Below are positions 20,628 through 35,100 of a DNA stretch of 64,000 nt, piece by piece. The notes under the pieces are model-generated. The model saw only the letters and a list, made by a program, of their open reading frames with translations, was not told the origin of the DNA and searched no databases. Positions within the stretch are counted from its first letter, which is position 1. Every line of letters starts with the position of its first letter. The translations under genes and the position numbers were made by a program. This DNA is from Henricia sp. BOLD:AAB3569 (lineage: Eukaryota; Echinodermata; Asteroidea; Spinulosida; Echinasteridae). The stretch covers positions 806,001 through 870,000 of the forward strand of contig JBBELK010000105.1 of assembly GCA_037783545.1 (NCBI GenBank), written 5' to 3'.

Positions 20628-23131
20628 TCATGTAAAAAGGGTCCTTGTCAGGACCGGGGGAAACTTGTCATTGTGACGTTGCCTGGTTTGGCTTGAACTT
20701 TTGTGGGGGAGGGGGAGGACACCCTGTGGAGAAAAGAAGCATATGACTTACGGCTGGTGGTTCGGGATCCCCTGTTGACAGTTGTTGAGTGGAGTTTGTC
20801 CCACCTGCAGATCTCATTGGGATATCGTTGTTGCGATCTTAACACATAAAACAAATGGCGTTTATAGCATTTGGTGCATGATATGAGACCAGGTAACTCC
20901 CCTCTTCCGTTGTTCCCCATTGTGTGTCAAACATCCAACGAATTTCCTTTCAGGTTTTAGAGGGGAGTCATGCATTAACCGCCCCAAGGACACTCAAATT
21001 GCCAAATCTGTATTCGTGTAGCGTTTACACTACAAGCGACCTTGACAATTGCGGGGTTCAACCCTACCCCAAAAGTGACTTGAAAAAGGTGAATCAGACC
21101 CGGGTCTGATCCGCCTTTTTCAATTCACCTTTTGCGTTTACACCTAGCGCCTACCCGGCTTGAACTCCCCTTTTTGGAAATTGCAGAGTTCGATTCGGCA
21201 AAGGCAAATCAAGTGTAAACGGGCCTTTACAAAACATAAATCTTGAGTAAACTTCACATCCACGACACATGGGTCATTCTATAAATTTGGGGTCCACTTT
21301 TTCTGTCCCCGTTACATCTGACATCTTGTAAAATGTTGTATTTTGTAAATTCATATTCTTTAAATGCCTTCTATTTCAAAGAGTGATTACATAAAATACA
21401 ATTCATAAAAATATGGTTTGAAGGCATTTTTAATGACACTTGTATGGCAAATAGCAGTATGTCAGGTGTAACAGGGACGGAAAATTGTCACACGTTGGAC
21501 CCCAAATTTATAGAATGAACCATATCACAACAAATTACAACAATTCAGAAAAGGTATGGAAATTCAAGTGATTTTAGAGGGAAAACACACTTTTGGTGAA
21601 ATGGATAGACAGAATTAAGGCTGAATGTGCAGACACAACACTCAATACACACAAATGAAATAAATGAACATGTTTGCATGTAAGGAATCTGAACAGACAT
21701 CAGAATACCATACAATGCCTGTGACCAATGTTTTGGATCTCAGATGAGTATGGTATAACCTTAAAATCAAGTGAAGAATGATGACTAAGCTATGACTAAA
21801 CTGTTCAGCAAACCTTTTTGTTCAAAAAAATGTTGAGACAACACACAAATGTTAAGCATGAATAGTACACAGCATCTAATGGAATTTGCATGAATATGTC
21901 CATCATATGATTTAGTTACCAGGATTGTAACGAATCTCCCTCTGCTCGAGTCCCAAGTCAAGTCAAGTCAAGTCAAACTGCCCTCGTGTCCCAAGTCAAG
22001 TCGCCTTTGAATCCGCAGTTAAGTCAAGTCAAGTCAGGCTTGTTGGTCAAGTTGGGTCAAGTCAAGTAGTAATGAAAGTAAATTTATTTAAACTAATTTC
22101 AAAGTGAGTGTAAATGCTGAAACTACTTTTGTTGTTCTGGCCAAGAATGCTCCATGTTAAAACAAAGCTCAGTCTCTATCTGTAGTGCTGAAATACAATT
22201 TGATCCTCAAAATGACAACAAAATTGCATAAAAGTTCAGTTTCATTTTTTTTGCAGACTCAAGTCAAAAAGTCAAGTCAAGTCGAGTCATTTGAGGCCGG
22301 AGTCTCAAGTCAAGTCATTTGAGGTTTGAGTCTCAAGTCAAGTCGAGTCATTTGAGGCCGGAGTCTCAAGTCAAGTCATTTGAGGTTTGAGTCTCAAGTC
22401 AAGTCGAGTCATTTGAGGCCGGAGTCTCAAGTCAAGTCATTTGAGGTTTGAGTCTCAAGTCAAGTCGAGTCATTTGAGGCCGGAGTCTCAAGTCAAGTCA
22501 TTTGAGGCCGGAGTCTCAAGTCAAGTCATTTGAGGTTTGAGTCTCAAGTCAAGTCGAGTCATTTGAGGCCGGAGTCTCAAGTCAAGTCATTTGAGGCCGG
22601 AGTCTCAAGTCAAGTCATTTGAGGTTTGAGTCTCAAGTCAAGTCGAGTCATTTGAGGCCGGAGTCTCAAGTCGAGTCATTTGAGGCCGGAGTCTCAAGTC
22701 AAGTCATTTGAGGTTTGAGTCTCAAGTCAAGTCGAGTCATTTGAGGCCGGAGTCTCAAGTCGAGTCATTTGAGGCCGGAGTCTCAAGTCAAGTCATTTGA
22801 GGTTTGAGTCTCAAGTCAAGTCGAGTCATTTGAGGCCGGAGTCCCAAGTCAAGTCATTTGAGGCCGGAGTCTCAAGTCAAGTCATTTGAGGTTTGAGTCT
22901 CAAGTCAAGTCGAGTCATTTGAGGCCGGAGTCTCAAGTCGAGTCATTTGAGGCCGGAGTCTCAAGTCAAGTCATTTGAGGTTTGAGTCTCAAGTCAAGTC
23001 AAGTCAATACAACACTCAGTTAGAGAATGGTAACTGAGCTCACAGAATGCAGGATGCATGCAATAAATGTGAGAATGTTGGGGTACCTGGTTTATCAGGG
23101 GGTGGCTGCGCAGCAGGCTCCGGCCCTACCA
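20628..23131 (-). CDS. Gene B cytoplasmic tail (three exons) and stop
   Basis: Exon 23087-23131 encodes VGPEPAAQPPPDKP, between a TTTTAG acceptor and a GTACCC donor. Exon 20752-20837 encodes RNNDIPMRSAGG, then a Thr/Ser/Gln stretch ending DPEPPA, with a GTAAGT donor. Terminal exon 20628-20723 begins GVLPLPHKSSS and ends RTLFT before TGA. Sizes 45, 86 and 96 nt fit phases 1, 1 and 0 exactly, which is the main support because the sequence is low-complexity and not recognisable by family. Frame-neutral Pro-rich tails are common after b561 cores. A minisatellite fills most of the intron 20838-23086. Confidence 0.7.
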
Positions 23132-26100
23132 CTAAAATTTGGTTTAAAAAAAGGAACTTGAAATGAGGTATGCATAAACTTGAGATACAGCAAGCAGGAG
23201 GTCATGGGTTCCATCCCGTCTGAGCATGCCATGAGTTTTTAGAATGTTACTTGAGAAAAGCATTTTGTGCATAATACATACCTTGTTTTATAAGAGTGAA
23301 TAAATTTGTTTAAAAAAGAAACTGTAAAATATGGGTTTAATTCTTGGCATTTGGGTATTGTATTGTAAAACATCCAAATTTGTCAGTCTTGATTTGTTTT
23401 TTACCATAAACAATATAATAAGAAATATCTGACGAGTGGTAACATAAACTCATCAGATATGCCTTATGATCTAGTGTAGAAAAGATTCAAATTTGGGATG
23501 AGCGAAACATCATATGGGCCTTATCAGGATTCAAACCCAAGACCTCTAACTCACCGGGCAGACGCTCTAACGGCCGAGCTATAAGGCACAGTGGTATACC
23601 CTCTCAGGATTTCCCTATTTCCCTTTTTCTCTTGGTGTTGCATGGGAGCGCAAAGTAACAAATTAAATATTTTGTATGATGCCTAATTACTACTGAAATT
23701 AACCCTTTAAACCCTAAATTTTTTATGCGCAATGACACCGGTTTGTCAACCGGTTATGAAGACGTCACTCAAAAATCACAATAGTGGCTCATCGGGTTAT
23801 TCCTTGTTCACAGGGAAGTCACAAATGTGACATTTAGGGTTCAAAGGGTTAAACAACAAATCTTGGGATGAGAGAAAAAATGTCAAGGCCAACAAATGAA
23901 AATTTTAGGAAAATTTCATTCAAGTCTTATTTTTGTTGTGAGCAGGATAGAAGAATCATCTGCAAACTGTTCTTACTGGCTTGTGGTTCCTGGGGCAGTG
24001 AATAATCCCTACCTTTATTCTCAGTCATGCAAAGCTGAACCTGGAATATGATCCAAGCTACCGCATGGAAAGCTACAAAACCAATCATGATGAAGAACAA
24101 CGATTTGGGGAGCCCCAGAAGGGGTGCGTTGTAGTTCAATCCGAGCAAAATGGTTGCCACTGTTACAGAAAAAAAAGTAAAAAGAAAAATTTTCAAAAGT
24201 TGTAAAAACGTTCATGATTCTACAAAATGTAGGATAAGGGGAGGGAGTCAAGGGCCGTGTAGGACTTTACATGCACTGTAAATTTTGGGCGGTTCCTAAA
24301 GGTACCATCAATTGATTGCTTTCCGGTGATGTCACGCCTTTCATCCATGGTTGTCCTTTTTCATGACGCACGTGGCTCGAGTGATAACCGGCAAAAAGAG
24401 CAAGAAAAGCGCATTGGTTGCACTTACCTCTTATGTTGCTTAACCTTGCTTTATGTTGTTGTGCCATGGCTGTCGTATCGATAAAGATAACAATTTATTT
24501 CTTCAGGCTAAAAATCGCGATCAAGTAGAAGCACTTTTTTCCAAGCTGAGTGCATGCTCAATAATTTGAACGTATCGCAGCACGCGCGTGCGGCATCTTC
24601 GAATGAAAATACGCTGATGAGTATTTTTTTACGCGTGTTCATGTGCGTCTTTTGGCGCACGCGTGTACGCGCGTGATCGTTGACCACCAAACATTCCCGG
24701 ATGTTCTACGTCACGGAAAGCAATCAATAGACCATATTCAAGCATAGACAATTTGCCCTCAATTAGAAACGCCCCGTGAGACTGCCCTGTGAAACTATGG
24801 TTGTAAGTCAATGTGTTAAGCTGTACTGCTATTATATGTTGTGTACAAATCTTACTTACTTGCAAGCAGATGCGCTGTGGTACCAACACCCCAGTGGGCC
24901 CAGTTGAAAATAGGTCGGCTGTAGTCGTCAAAGAAAAAACAAAATAACATATTTAGAACATTAAATTATGTCCAGATTAAGTAAAGGTAGAGTTGATTTT
25001 TACACAAAATACATACTACACTACAGATGTTGTCTGTCATATTTATACAGAGAGATACAGAATAGCTATAAATTAGTCTCCCATGAGTGTTGTGCCAAGA
25101 TATTTTCGCTATTAGTTAGACAAACAAATCATGGTCTGGTAATAAATAGGTTAAACAAAGCCTTTGGCACTGCAGGGCGGTCGGGTTGGCATAGTGGTTC
25201 TGATACAAGTTGTTGCGAGGTTTTCTTTTTTTTTCTTTCTTTCCATCTTTTTTTTCTCGGCAGGGGTGTGGGGTTGGGGGAGTGAGCCTTTGGTTACATA
25301 ACCAAAGACTTAGCTCGATTCTTGACAGGGTTTAAGACATTTCATACTTAGGGGTTCCTGGGTGTGGTCTGAAGATGGCCATGATGGGGTTAATGATTCC
25401 CAAAGCTGTCACGATGATCCCACAGATGGCATGGGCCAATGTTGTTTTAACCTGAGGAAGAAAACAAAAAGGAGTTTTAAACAAACTTTAGATCACATAC
25501 TGGACATTAATTTGTTTCTGATTTTCCTTATCTTGACCGAATTGCAAATACAATATTCTCACCAGCAATGTTTTTATTTCAATTCAAACAGGGTAGGAGT
25601 GTAATGTCAGTGATTGGGCACTGCCATCTTTGTGTTTCCAAAGGGCACCTTCACTGGAAAATCACAAAGTAGCTTATGAAGTGCATTTATAGACCATTTG
25701 CACAGCGGCCATCTTAGGAAGCAGCCATATGATCCCCGTGCATCATGCATAAGTAGGTGCTCTGTGGATTTATTGTCACATCATTTAAATAAGAAAACCT
25801 GCTCTCTAATATGGATGCTGGTGCAAAGTGTCTACACCCTTGAAAAATAAATATTTAGGTTTTCCCCGGTTTTTGTACTTCAAAAGAGAAATGTTCAAAT
25901 TTAGTTTTTTTGTCCACTTACTGCAGTATTAACAAAACCACCCTTGTAGACAAATATCAGGACGAAGGCAGCAATGAAGCACGAAACACAGGACATCATG
26001 CATATCCGATGGATCTGAAATAACAAAAATTGAAAATAATGCAATGCAGCAGAGATGTTGATGAAAATACTAGAACTATAACACTCGCCGGTTCTTTTCA

Positions 26101-29100
26101 GAACCACACATATACAAATGAGATTCACATGGTGCTACCGTAAACCCATACACACGTTGATTTCCACCATGCATAGCCTCAAATCTTACTTATAACAATT
26201 AATTGTGGGGTGTTATGGCCGAGCGGTCTAGTGCGTCAAACTTAAGTTCCTGTGCTAGTACTAGAATGTAGGTTCGATTCCTGGCCGTGACGGGTTGTGG
26301 CACCTGTGCCCCCGAGCAAGGCACTTAACCACACTTGCTCCCATTCCTGTAATTGGCGGTCCCTCCGCTGTTGGATGTATATAAATAAATAAATAAATAA
26401 ATAAATAAAAAATAAATAAATAAAAAATAAATAAATATCTCAAAATTATACACTACTTAAAAGTTAACTAAAAATAAAAAGTGTGTGAGCTTTCGCAGCA
26501 GCAACTACTTCATCGGATGGAATATGTAATATACAATCCACAGTTTGTTTAACCCTTACCCGCCGTAACTTGACTAGCACTGTATGTATACTCAGTGCCT
26601 TCCCGAGACACCATAATAAAAACCTTGTGTTTTCTCTTAAGAAAAATGTGTTTTTCTCATGTTTGTGTTTAAAAACTTGTGTTAATTGTGATTTTACTTT
26701 ATGGCTTTTGGCAATGCATAGTTCCGAGATTGCCCAGTTAACCCCGTCCCTTAGATATTGGTGCTATGTGCTCACAAGCCATCGCAAAAAATGGCGACAC
26801 ACAACGTACAAAGCAACGGGACTCGGCATGGAAAGCACAGATTCATTGGAGAAAACTCAAAGGTATTTATGTTTTAGGGTCGACAGTAACTGTAGCACAC
26901 ACTGAGCGAAAGGCTAGTAATGCAGGGATGACATATATTCATAAAAATGCACTTTCCTACCAAAATTCACCCGGTCACTGGCGCATACAACATACAAACT
27001 GTATGGGCAGAAAATCGCGTAATTGTGTAATTATTGCATTACTTTGACCTATGTGGGCGCCGTCTGCTAGCTCTGTTGTGATTGGTCGGCGGGTTCGGCT
27101 TGATTGACAGGTCGGAACTATGCATTGGTGACAAGGTCAATACTCCTGGCAAGTAGCAATAAGTTCCTTTTAGCAGAAAATGAAATGAAACAACTACCAA
27201 AAAAGTCTACATTTTAATTTTGTTCTCGGTACATGTCACAAATAGAACAGACCTCTGTGTCTTTTATCAAGCTTAACCCTAACTCCCAAGGGTGTATGTA
27301 AAATCATATTGATTTTGGAGGATTGAGTTGTGTTAGGGTTAAGGAATCATCAGCAATTTGCTTTTAACACCTAAGATTCGTGTTTACTCACCATAAACCA
27401 GACTTTTTGGCCCAGGAGTTTTGAGGAAGGCCACATGGGTTTGAAGTAACGAGCCATTGTGATACCAATGCTTGCAAAACCCAACCAGGCGATCAACATC
27501 AGAGAAGCTGGGAAGTAAAAAAAGGTAGAAATTTAGAGCTGATAAATCAAGGGTTGGTAGAGGAATATGTCCGTTGTTAAAGGTAGTCTACTTGTTTGGT
27601 AATTGCCCTCAACATTTGTTCTTAATTACATGTATTATCTTTAAGCTTACTTGTTATCAAGATGGTAATGATAGTAATCATCCTGTGAAATTATTTCGTC
27701 TGAATTTCTCCCATTCATGAGAAAAATTACAAAACTATTTGAATCTCCAAAGATCGCCTGTAGGCAATCTTTGGAGCCATTCATTCATGCACAAAAACCG
27801 TACTTGGATTTTTCATGTTTTCTGAACTATTGCTGCATCTATGTGGCTGAAATGTCTCGACCTATGCTTTCAATTACCAGTGGGAATCACGCCGTTTTTA
27901 ACACTTTACCAAACAAGTATACTACCTTTAAGAGCATCAGAGAACATCTTAGGTGACTGTTGAGCAAAAACTACCAAATGAATGATGCAAACGATATAAA
28001 AATTCAGACATTCCTGATTATCTAGAAGTTTGTGATTTGTATAAACTTTCTCCACTGTCTGTTAGGCGTACCATCAATGACTCTTTATTTCTGTATAAAC
28101 ACTTTCATAACCATTTCAGCTTGACCAACCCTTTCAGTTTGTATATATGCCTGTGCGACGGACAAAGCTTGCCAACGAACACATCTTACATATCCCACGG
28201 AGTCGCGTTGAGGTCACAAAACGTGGCTTTGTTTCCAGAATTTCTTATTTCGTATGGAATGACAGGTTCAGCACAGACTCACATTTTGTGGTGTTTGCTG
28301 CATATTGGTAGTATTTTTTAAAACCAAACTCGAATCTGTTAAGGATCATACACAAGAAGCAGTAGCTTCTCCTTTTTTGTTAAGAGGATGTTATTTTTGT
28401 CAAGGAGTTCCTTTGAGCTCATATCAGAAAATTTCTTTAAAAACTCAGACAACAAAAATGAAAAGCAGAAAACACAGTATCTTGAATGTTTACCCCTAAA
28501 GGCCCTATGTATCATTTGCAAGATAAGATTCATGGAATAAGAGTGTAACATATCTAAGGAAGAATGTTGGTAAACTAGCCTAAAGACATTTTAGCTACTT
28601 AGATGCATCAATGCTTCAGAAAACCTTGAAAATCTATATATGAATTTTGTGTACAAGTAAAGGGTAAAAAAGTTCCTTGCACGGGTTAGAAAACCACCTT
28701 CGGTTGACAATTTCCAGCATGAAATACAATTTTGGACGGAAATAAATTCATGTGGTGTTTTGTTACCATTGCTATCAACACTTTGAGTACGGTTTTTCTT
28801 GTCAACTCATGAAAAACAAAGTTGGGTCATTGCAAAAGATACAATGGGCCTTTAATAAAGCAATCTTACCATGAGCCTTGGCCAATGCAATGTTTTGGGA
28901 TCCCCCAGTAGCTGCATTAAACTCATTCAAGTCCACAGATTCTTGTGCTGCCCACCTGTTTTTATGCTGATTACCCTGGATGGTTCCTGAAAACCAAGAA
29001 AGAATCATTTTTACTAGGGGTATGACAGGCCATTTAAAGTATAATTCATAAATACCTTAGGCAGTTTACGCATCCCTTGAGAGAACGTCACATGGGTAGT

Positions 29101-32100
29101 CTTAAACTAGCGATAATGACCAGTGATAATGCCCGGCCGGCTGGCTCGTGTTTGTGCCCTAGTCAGCGCGTATACAGAACATGCACATGCACACAGAAAC
29201 TGCACTCGCCCGAAAGCAAATTGTGCACTTACATCCGGTCGTGTGCGTGCGCGCGCAACACGCCTGCGTGCGCGCGCAACACGCCTACGTTACGCGTAGC
29301 ACGCACGATCGAACAAAAACAACATGACGCACAGCTAGCTGTATGGGAGCACAACTGAGCAAAATAAGGAACACAATATTTGGTATGATTTCTAATCAAG
29401 ATAAGACCCAAATGATTTTTTTCTCATCCCAAGTTGGTTGTTTCATTTCATTTTCTGCTAAAAGGAACTTATTGCTACTTGCCAGCAGGAGTATTGACAT
29501 TGTCGCCAATTGCCAACAACAGGAAATATTTATTGCCGCTTGTGATGTCGTAGAATTTGTCATCAGCTCCTGCAACGGTTGCTTGTCTAGTGAACGTGCA
29601 GGTTATCATGCCATTCATAGCTTCTATCGAATCCAATGTGACAGCTCCCTGCAATGGAAAAGAACAAAAACATGGTTTGTAATTAAAGGAAAATGTTGAG
29701 ATAAGGGGCCATCTAAAGTCGTCAACATTTTCACAGTTCTACAGAGCATATTTTTCAAGACCCTCCTCCCTCCCGCCAAAAACTAATTTTTTTCACAACA
29801 TTTTACAGTGCATGTAAAGTCGTATGCGGCCCTTGATGGAAGGGGTGACGTCACCGGAGAGCAATTAATAGTGTTTTGCGATGAAACTCTTCATATTCTG
29901 CATCATGTATGGGCAAATTACATACACATAATACTGATGTACTTACTGAGGGTATCGTCCTGGTTACAGAATTCAAACCACCAGCTGCAACATTTTCTGA
30001 TCGTTCAACCTGTTCTCTGCTTGTACATGCATATACATCTGCTGGAGTCTAAAAAATAAAGGATAAAAGTGTGCTAATTTCTGTAATTTTAAACAATGCC
30101 AAAACCCTTTACACATATACTGGTATCCCATTTAAAAGCTGAATACTATTAAAACTAAAATTATTTATTTAGGTCAAAAACCTTTTTTTTTAAATCGAGA
30201 ACCATTTTTATTAGGTCTAGAACTGTCTCGCTTAGGTCTGAAAGCATTTTTGGAAGCTTTGGGTAAAAAAATAAGGTCTTTTGGAGTGATTCTTGCCGAA
30301 ATTTTGGTGGTCCCCGGGGGAGACTTCCCGAAATGTCGCCCTATTGCTGCATCCAGAGTTCTTACAATTATTATTATTTCTTTCTGGTATTCATACCAAG
30401 GATTCCTCTAAAGTGCCCATTGCACTGTCACGTGGCTCGAGCGATAACCGGCACAAGCATCCACAATAAATAGACACTTTTCACTGGCAGCCATGTTAGG
30501 TGAAGGTTTTCAAATTTGAATGCTGTCACGATAGATCCACAAAGTGCCTACTCTTACATGATGCACTTTTCCTTAAGATGGCCGTCCATGCAAAGTGTCT
30601 ATTGTGTGGATTGTGGATCTTCACCACTTTACTGAAGCACTCCAATTCTAACATTAAATCCAATCACAGCAGCAAAAGAAATGTAAAAATTTGTCTACTT
30701 TTTAATATAAAAAAGCAGTCAGTCTAAAGCGGGTCTCCCACTGTGCGATTTTCGCCACGAATTTCCTATGATTGGGTACGATTGTGTGAAGAGTCTATAG
30801 ACGGTCTATGGTAATCGTACCAATTCTTAGGAAATTCGTGGCGAAAATCGCACAGTGGGAGGCCCGCTTAAGAGTGGAAATTTTCAGCACACTGACATTT
30901 AATGCAGTAATGCACAATGAAGCTGTTACAAGAATATTTCTATGTCAGCTTAATTACAAAAGAAATTTTTAAAATTTTGCTTAAACTGTGAATTTGCATT
31001 TCTTTTACCACTGTGTATAAAAGAGAAATTCCTACCATTCCCGAGGCTGTACTAGATGGACGCAGTCCCACGGCGACCCAGGCAATTCCTGCTGACCTTT
31101 GACCACTTAGAGTAAACTTGACCCGCCCATCATCCTGCATCGCATACATGACAGATGCCTTGCAGTCATCACCTCCGCAGCCTGCGTCAGGCATGAAACA
31201 GCCAACAGTTTGACCGCATCCATCCAACTAGAAAAATGTGTAGCAGATGAAGAACTAAATTCAAATGTTTCACAATAGAGAATGTTCATTGCTAAAGCAC
31301 AGGGAAACAGTTTGCTGGTTTTAAACTATACTCACAATAAGTTAGGGAATACTAGTATGTTGTGTTTTTTTATTTTTTTCTTGAAATGCCCGTTTTCACC
31401 TATTCCTGTGACAAGGTGTGTCTGTCATGCAGATACAATTGTCTAATCATATACAAAATCATTCAAGCGGAATGCATACCCTCAATAAAATATCTGCGTA
31501 CACCCCACAATATCCCTGACTTTTCTGAGTAGTGTAGTGTAGTGTAGTGTAGTGTAGTGTAGTGTAGACACACAAAGGGTGACGTTTTAGTTCTCTATAA
31601 TCTTGGGTTTTTTTTTCCCCTTAAAGAGCAAAATATAACTTACACCTTGCGCTGGCATCTGTGTCCCCATTGGTGGTTCAGTAGCTGCATTAAGCTCATT
31701 TAAGTCCACAGATTCTTGTGCTGCCCACCTGTTTGTATGCCGATTACCCTCTATGGTTCCTGAAAACCAAGAAAGAATCATTTTTACTAGGGGTGTGACA
31801 GGCCATTTAAAGTATAATTCATAAATACCTTAGGCAGTTTACGCATCCCTATTGGCTGAGAGCACGTCACATGGGCAGTCTTAAACTAGCGATAGTGACC
31901 AGTGATAATGCCCGGCCGGCTGGCTCGTGTTTGTGCCCTAGTCAGCGTGTATACGGATTATGCACATGCACACAGAAACTGCACTCGCCTGAAAGCAAAC
32001 TGTGCACTTATATCCGGTCGTGTGCGTGCGCGCACAACACGCCTACATTACGCGTAACATGCGCGATCGAACAAAAACAACATGATGCACAGCTAGCAGT

Positions 32101-35100
32101 TGTACGAACGCGGTGTTGATACTGTGGGTGTAAGAAAGTGAATGTAAAACATGGCAAATAGAGCTAATTTTGGCGAGTTTTACCAATTTACACGAAAAGG
32201 AATGTATGAACGGTGGCGGCTCGGGCATTATCAGTGCCCAGGACCCCTAGCTGGTTTTAAACGTATGTTTAAAATTGGCCAAACCTACTTTTAATCCCTT
32301 AAAATCTTAAATGTCTCCCAAGAGAATTTAAAGAGAAAGACTTCAGCCCTAGAACGGCAACAAATTTAAAGTAAAAACCTTTGAAGTAACAAGGACATCT
32401 CTTGCGTGACATTTTGTTACTATTTGACTGTTAACAATCTCAACTGTCAACTGCAGAAATAAACATTGCTTAAGTTAGTGACACAACAATACCCGTTTCT
32501 AAGTACGCAGCGACCGTGAAATAGCAGGACTCGTATCCTATAATAAGCATACTTCTTTCACTATTAAATGCTTATGCTGCTCTAAAATTGGGCTCAGATG
32601 AGTCACTTTGTTCTTCAATAACAATGATGAATAACCTACATCTATTTCATTTCTATTTGAACTTATCCTTTCTGCTACAAGGTTTTTCCAGAGGAACCCA
32701 ATTTTACTCTCAGTGCTGTATGGGAGCACAACTTAGCATGGTTTCTAATCAAGATAAAACCCAAATAATTTTTCTCTCATCCCAAGTTGGTTGTTTCATT
32801 TCATTTTCTGCTAAAAGGAACTTATTGCTACTTGCCAGCAGGAGTATTGACATTGTCGCCAATTGCCAACAACAGGAAATATTTATTGCCGCTTGTGATG
32901 TCGTAGAATTTGTCATCAGCTCCTGCAACGGTTGCTTGTCTAGTGAACGTGCAGGTTATCATGCCATTCATAACTTCTATCGAATCCAATGTGACAGCTC
33001 CCTGCAATGGAAAAGAACAAAAACATGGTTTGTAATTAAAGGAAAATGTTGAGATAAGGGGCCATCCAAAGTCGCCAACGTTTTCTACAGAGCACATTTT
33101 TCAAGACCCTCCTCCCCCGCACGAAAATCCACTTATCAACATTTTTGTGGTCAACATTTTACATTGCATGTAAAGTCGTATGAGGCCCTCCCCCCCCCCC
33201 CCCCCCCCCCCCCCCACCTCCACCTCTTCCTACGCTTCGTAGAACCGTGAACATGTTGACAACTTTGGACGGCCCCATACTGATGTCAAAAAGGTAATTA
33301 CTGCATTGATGGACAAGTGCATTTATCTTATTTCATGTATATACAATAACCCACTGCATATTGAAACCTACTATTCCGCACCAGCAAGCTCAGTGGTTGA
33401 GTGGTTAAGATACCCGACTAGTATGCAGGAGGTCGTAGGTTTGAGTCCCACCAAAGTACACTACGAGTTTTTAGTATGATTGCAGAAAGATCACTTAGTT
33501 TATAAGTAAATAAATGCCTCCGTTCAGTGGTCGTAAACATTCGTCAAATAGATTATTGGCAAACTGTTATATCCCACAAAAAAACGTTTTACTTAAATTG
33601 GAATTTGCCACTGACTGCAGTGCTTAGTTGTAATACAAACTGGCAGTATGGGCAAATTACATCCACATAATACTGATGTACTTACTGAGGGTATCGTCCT
33701 GGTTTCAGAATTCAAACCACTAGCTGCAACATTTTCTGATCGTTCAACCTGTGCGCTCCCGCTGGTACATGCATATACATCTGCTGGAGTCTAAATAATA
33801 AAGGATTAAAGTGTGCTAATTTCTGTAATTTTAAACAATGCCAAAACAGTCCATGCAAAGTGTCTATTGTGTGGATTGTGGATCTTCACCACTCTACTGT
33901 AGCACTCCAATTCTAACATTCAATCCATTCATAGCAGCAAAAGAAATGTAAAAATTTGTCTACTTTTTAATATAAAAAAGCAGTCAGTCTAAAGCGGGCC
34001 TCCCACTGTGCGATTTTCGCCACAAATTTCCTATGATTGAGTACGATTGTGTGAAGAGTCTATAGACAGTCTCTGTTAATCGTACCAATTTGTAGGAAAT
34101 TCGTGGCGAAAATCGCACAGTGGGAGGCTCGCTTAAGAGTTGAAATTTTCAGCACACCGACATTTAATGCAGTCATGCACAATGAAGCTGTTATGAGAAT
34201 ATTTCGATGTCAGCTTAATTACAAAAGAAATTTTTAAAATTTTGCTTAAACTGTGAATTTGCATTTCTTTTACCACTCGGTGTATAAAAGAGAAACTCCT
34301 ACCATTCCCGAGGTTGTGCTGGATGGACGCAGTCCCACGGCGACCCAGGCAATTCCTGCTGACCTTTGACCTATTAAAGTAAACCTGACCCGCCCATCAT
34401 CCTGCATCGCATACATGACAGATGCCTTGCAATCACCTCCGCATTCTGCGTCAGGCGTGAAACAGCCAACAGTTTGACCACATCCATCCAACTAGAAAAA
34501 TGTGTAGCAGATGAAGAACAAAATTCAAATGTTTCACAATAGAGAATGTTCATTGCTAAAGCACAGGGAAACAGTTTGCTGGTTTTAAACTATACTCACA
34601 ATAAGTTAGGGAATGCTAGTATGTTGTGTTTTTGGATTTTTTTCTTGAAATGCCCGTTTTCACCTATTCCTGTGACAAGGTGTGTCTGTCATGCAGATAC
34701 AATTGTCTAATCATATACAAAATCATTCAAGCGGAATGCATACCCTCAATAAAATATCTGCGTACACCCCACAATATCCCTGACTTTTCTGAGTAGTGTA
34801 GTGTAGTGTAGTGTAGTGTAGTGTAGTGTAGACACACAAAGGGTGACGTTTTAGTTCTCTATAATCTTGGGGTTTTTTTTCCCCTTAAAGAGCAAAATAT
34901 AACTTACACCTTGCGCTGGCATCTGTGTCCCCATTGGTGGTTCAGTAGCTGCATTAAGCTCATTTAAGTCCACAGATTCTTGTGCTGCCCACCTGTTTGT
35001 ATGCCGATTACCCTCTATGGTTCCTGAAAACCAAGAAAGAATCATTTTTACTAGGGGTGTGACAGGCCATTTAAAGTATAATTCATAAATACCTTAGGCA

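Noticed and set aside
21951..23010. CRISPR-like array
   Set aside because: The repeats are directly adjacent without unique spacers, and the host is a eukaryote; it is a minisatellite.
23927..24012. Read-through extension of gene B's helix 5-6 exon to a stop
   Set aside because: A donor at 24012 and three later exons with matching phases give a fuller tail; kept only as an alternative isoform.
32588..33052. 154-codon plus-strand frame (and its copy at 35780-36316)
   Set aside because: It is antisense to the conserved D3 exon of gene B and duplicated with it; no independent domain.
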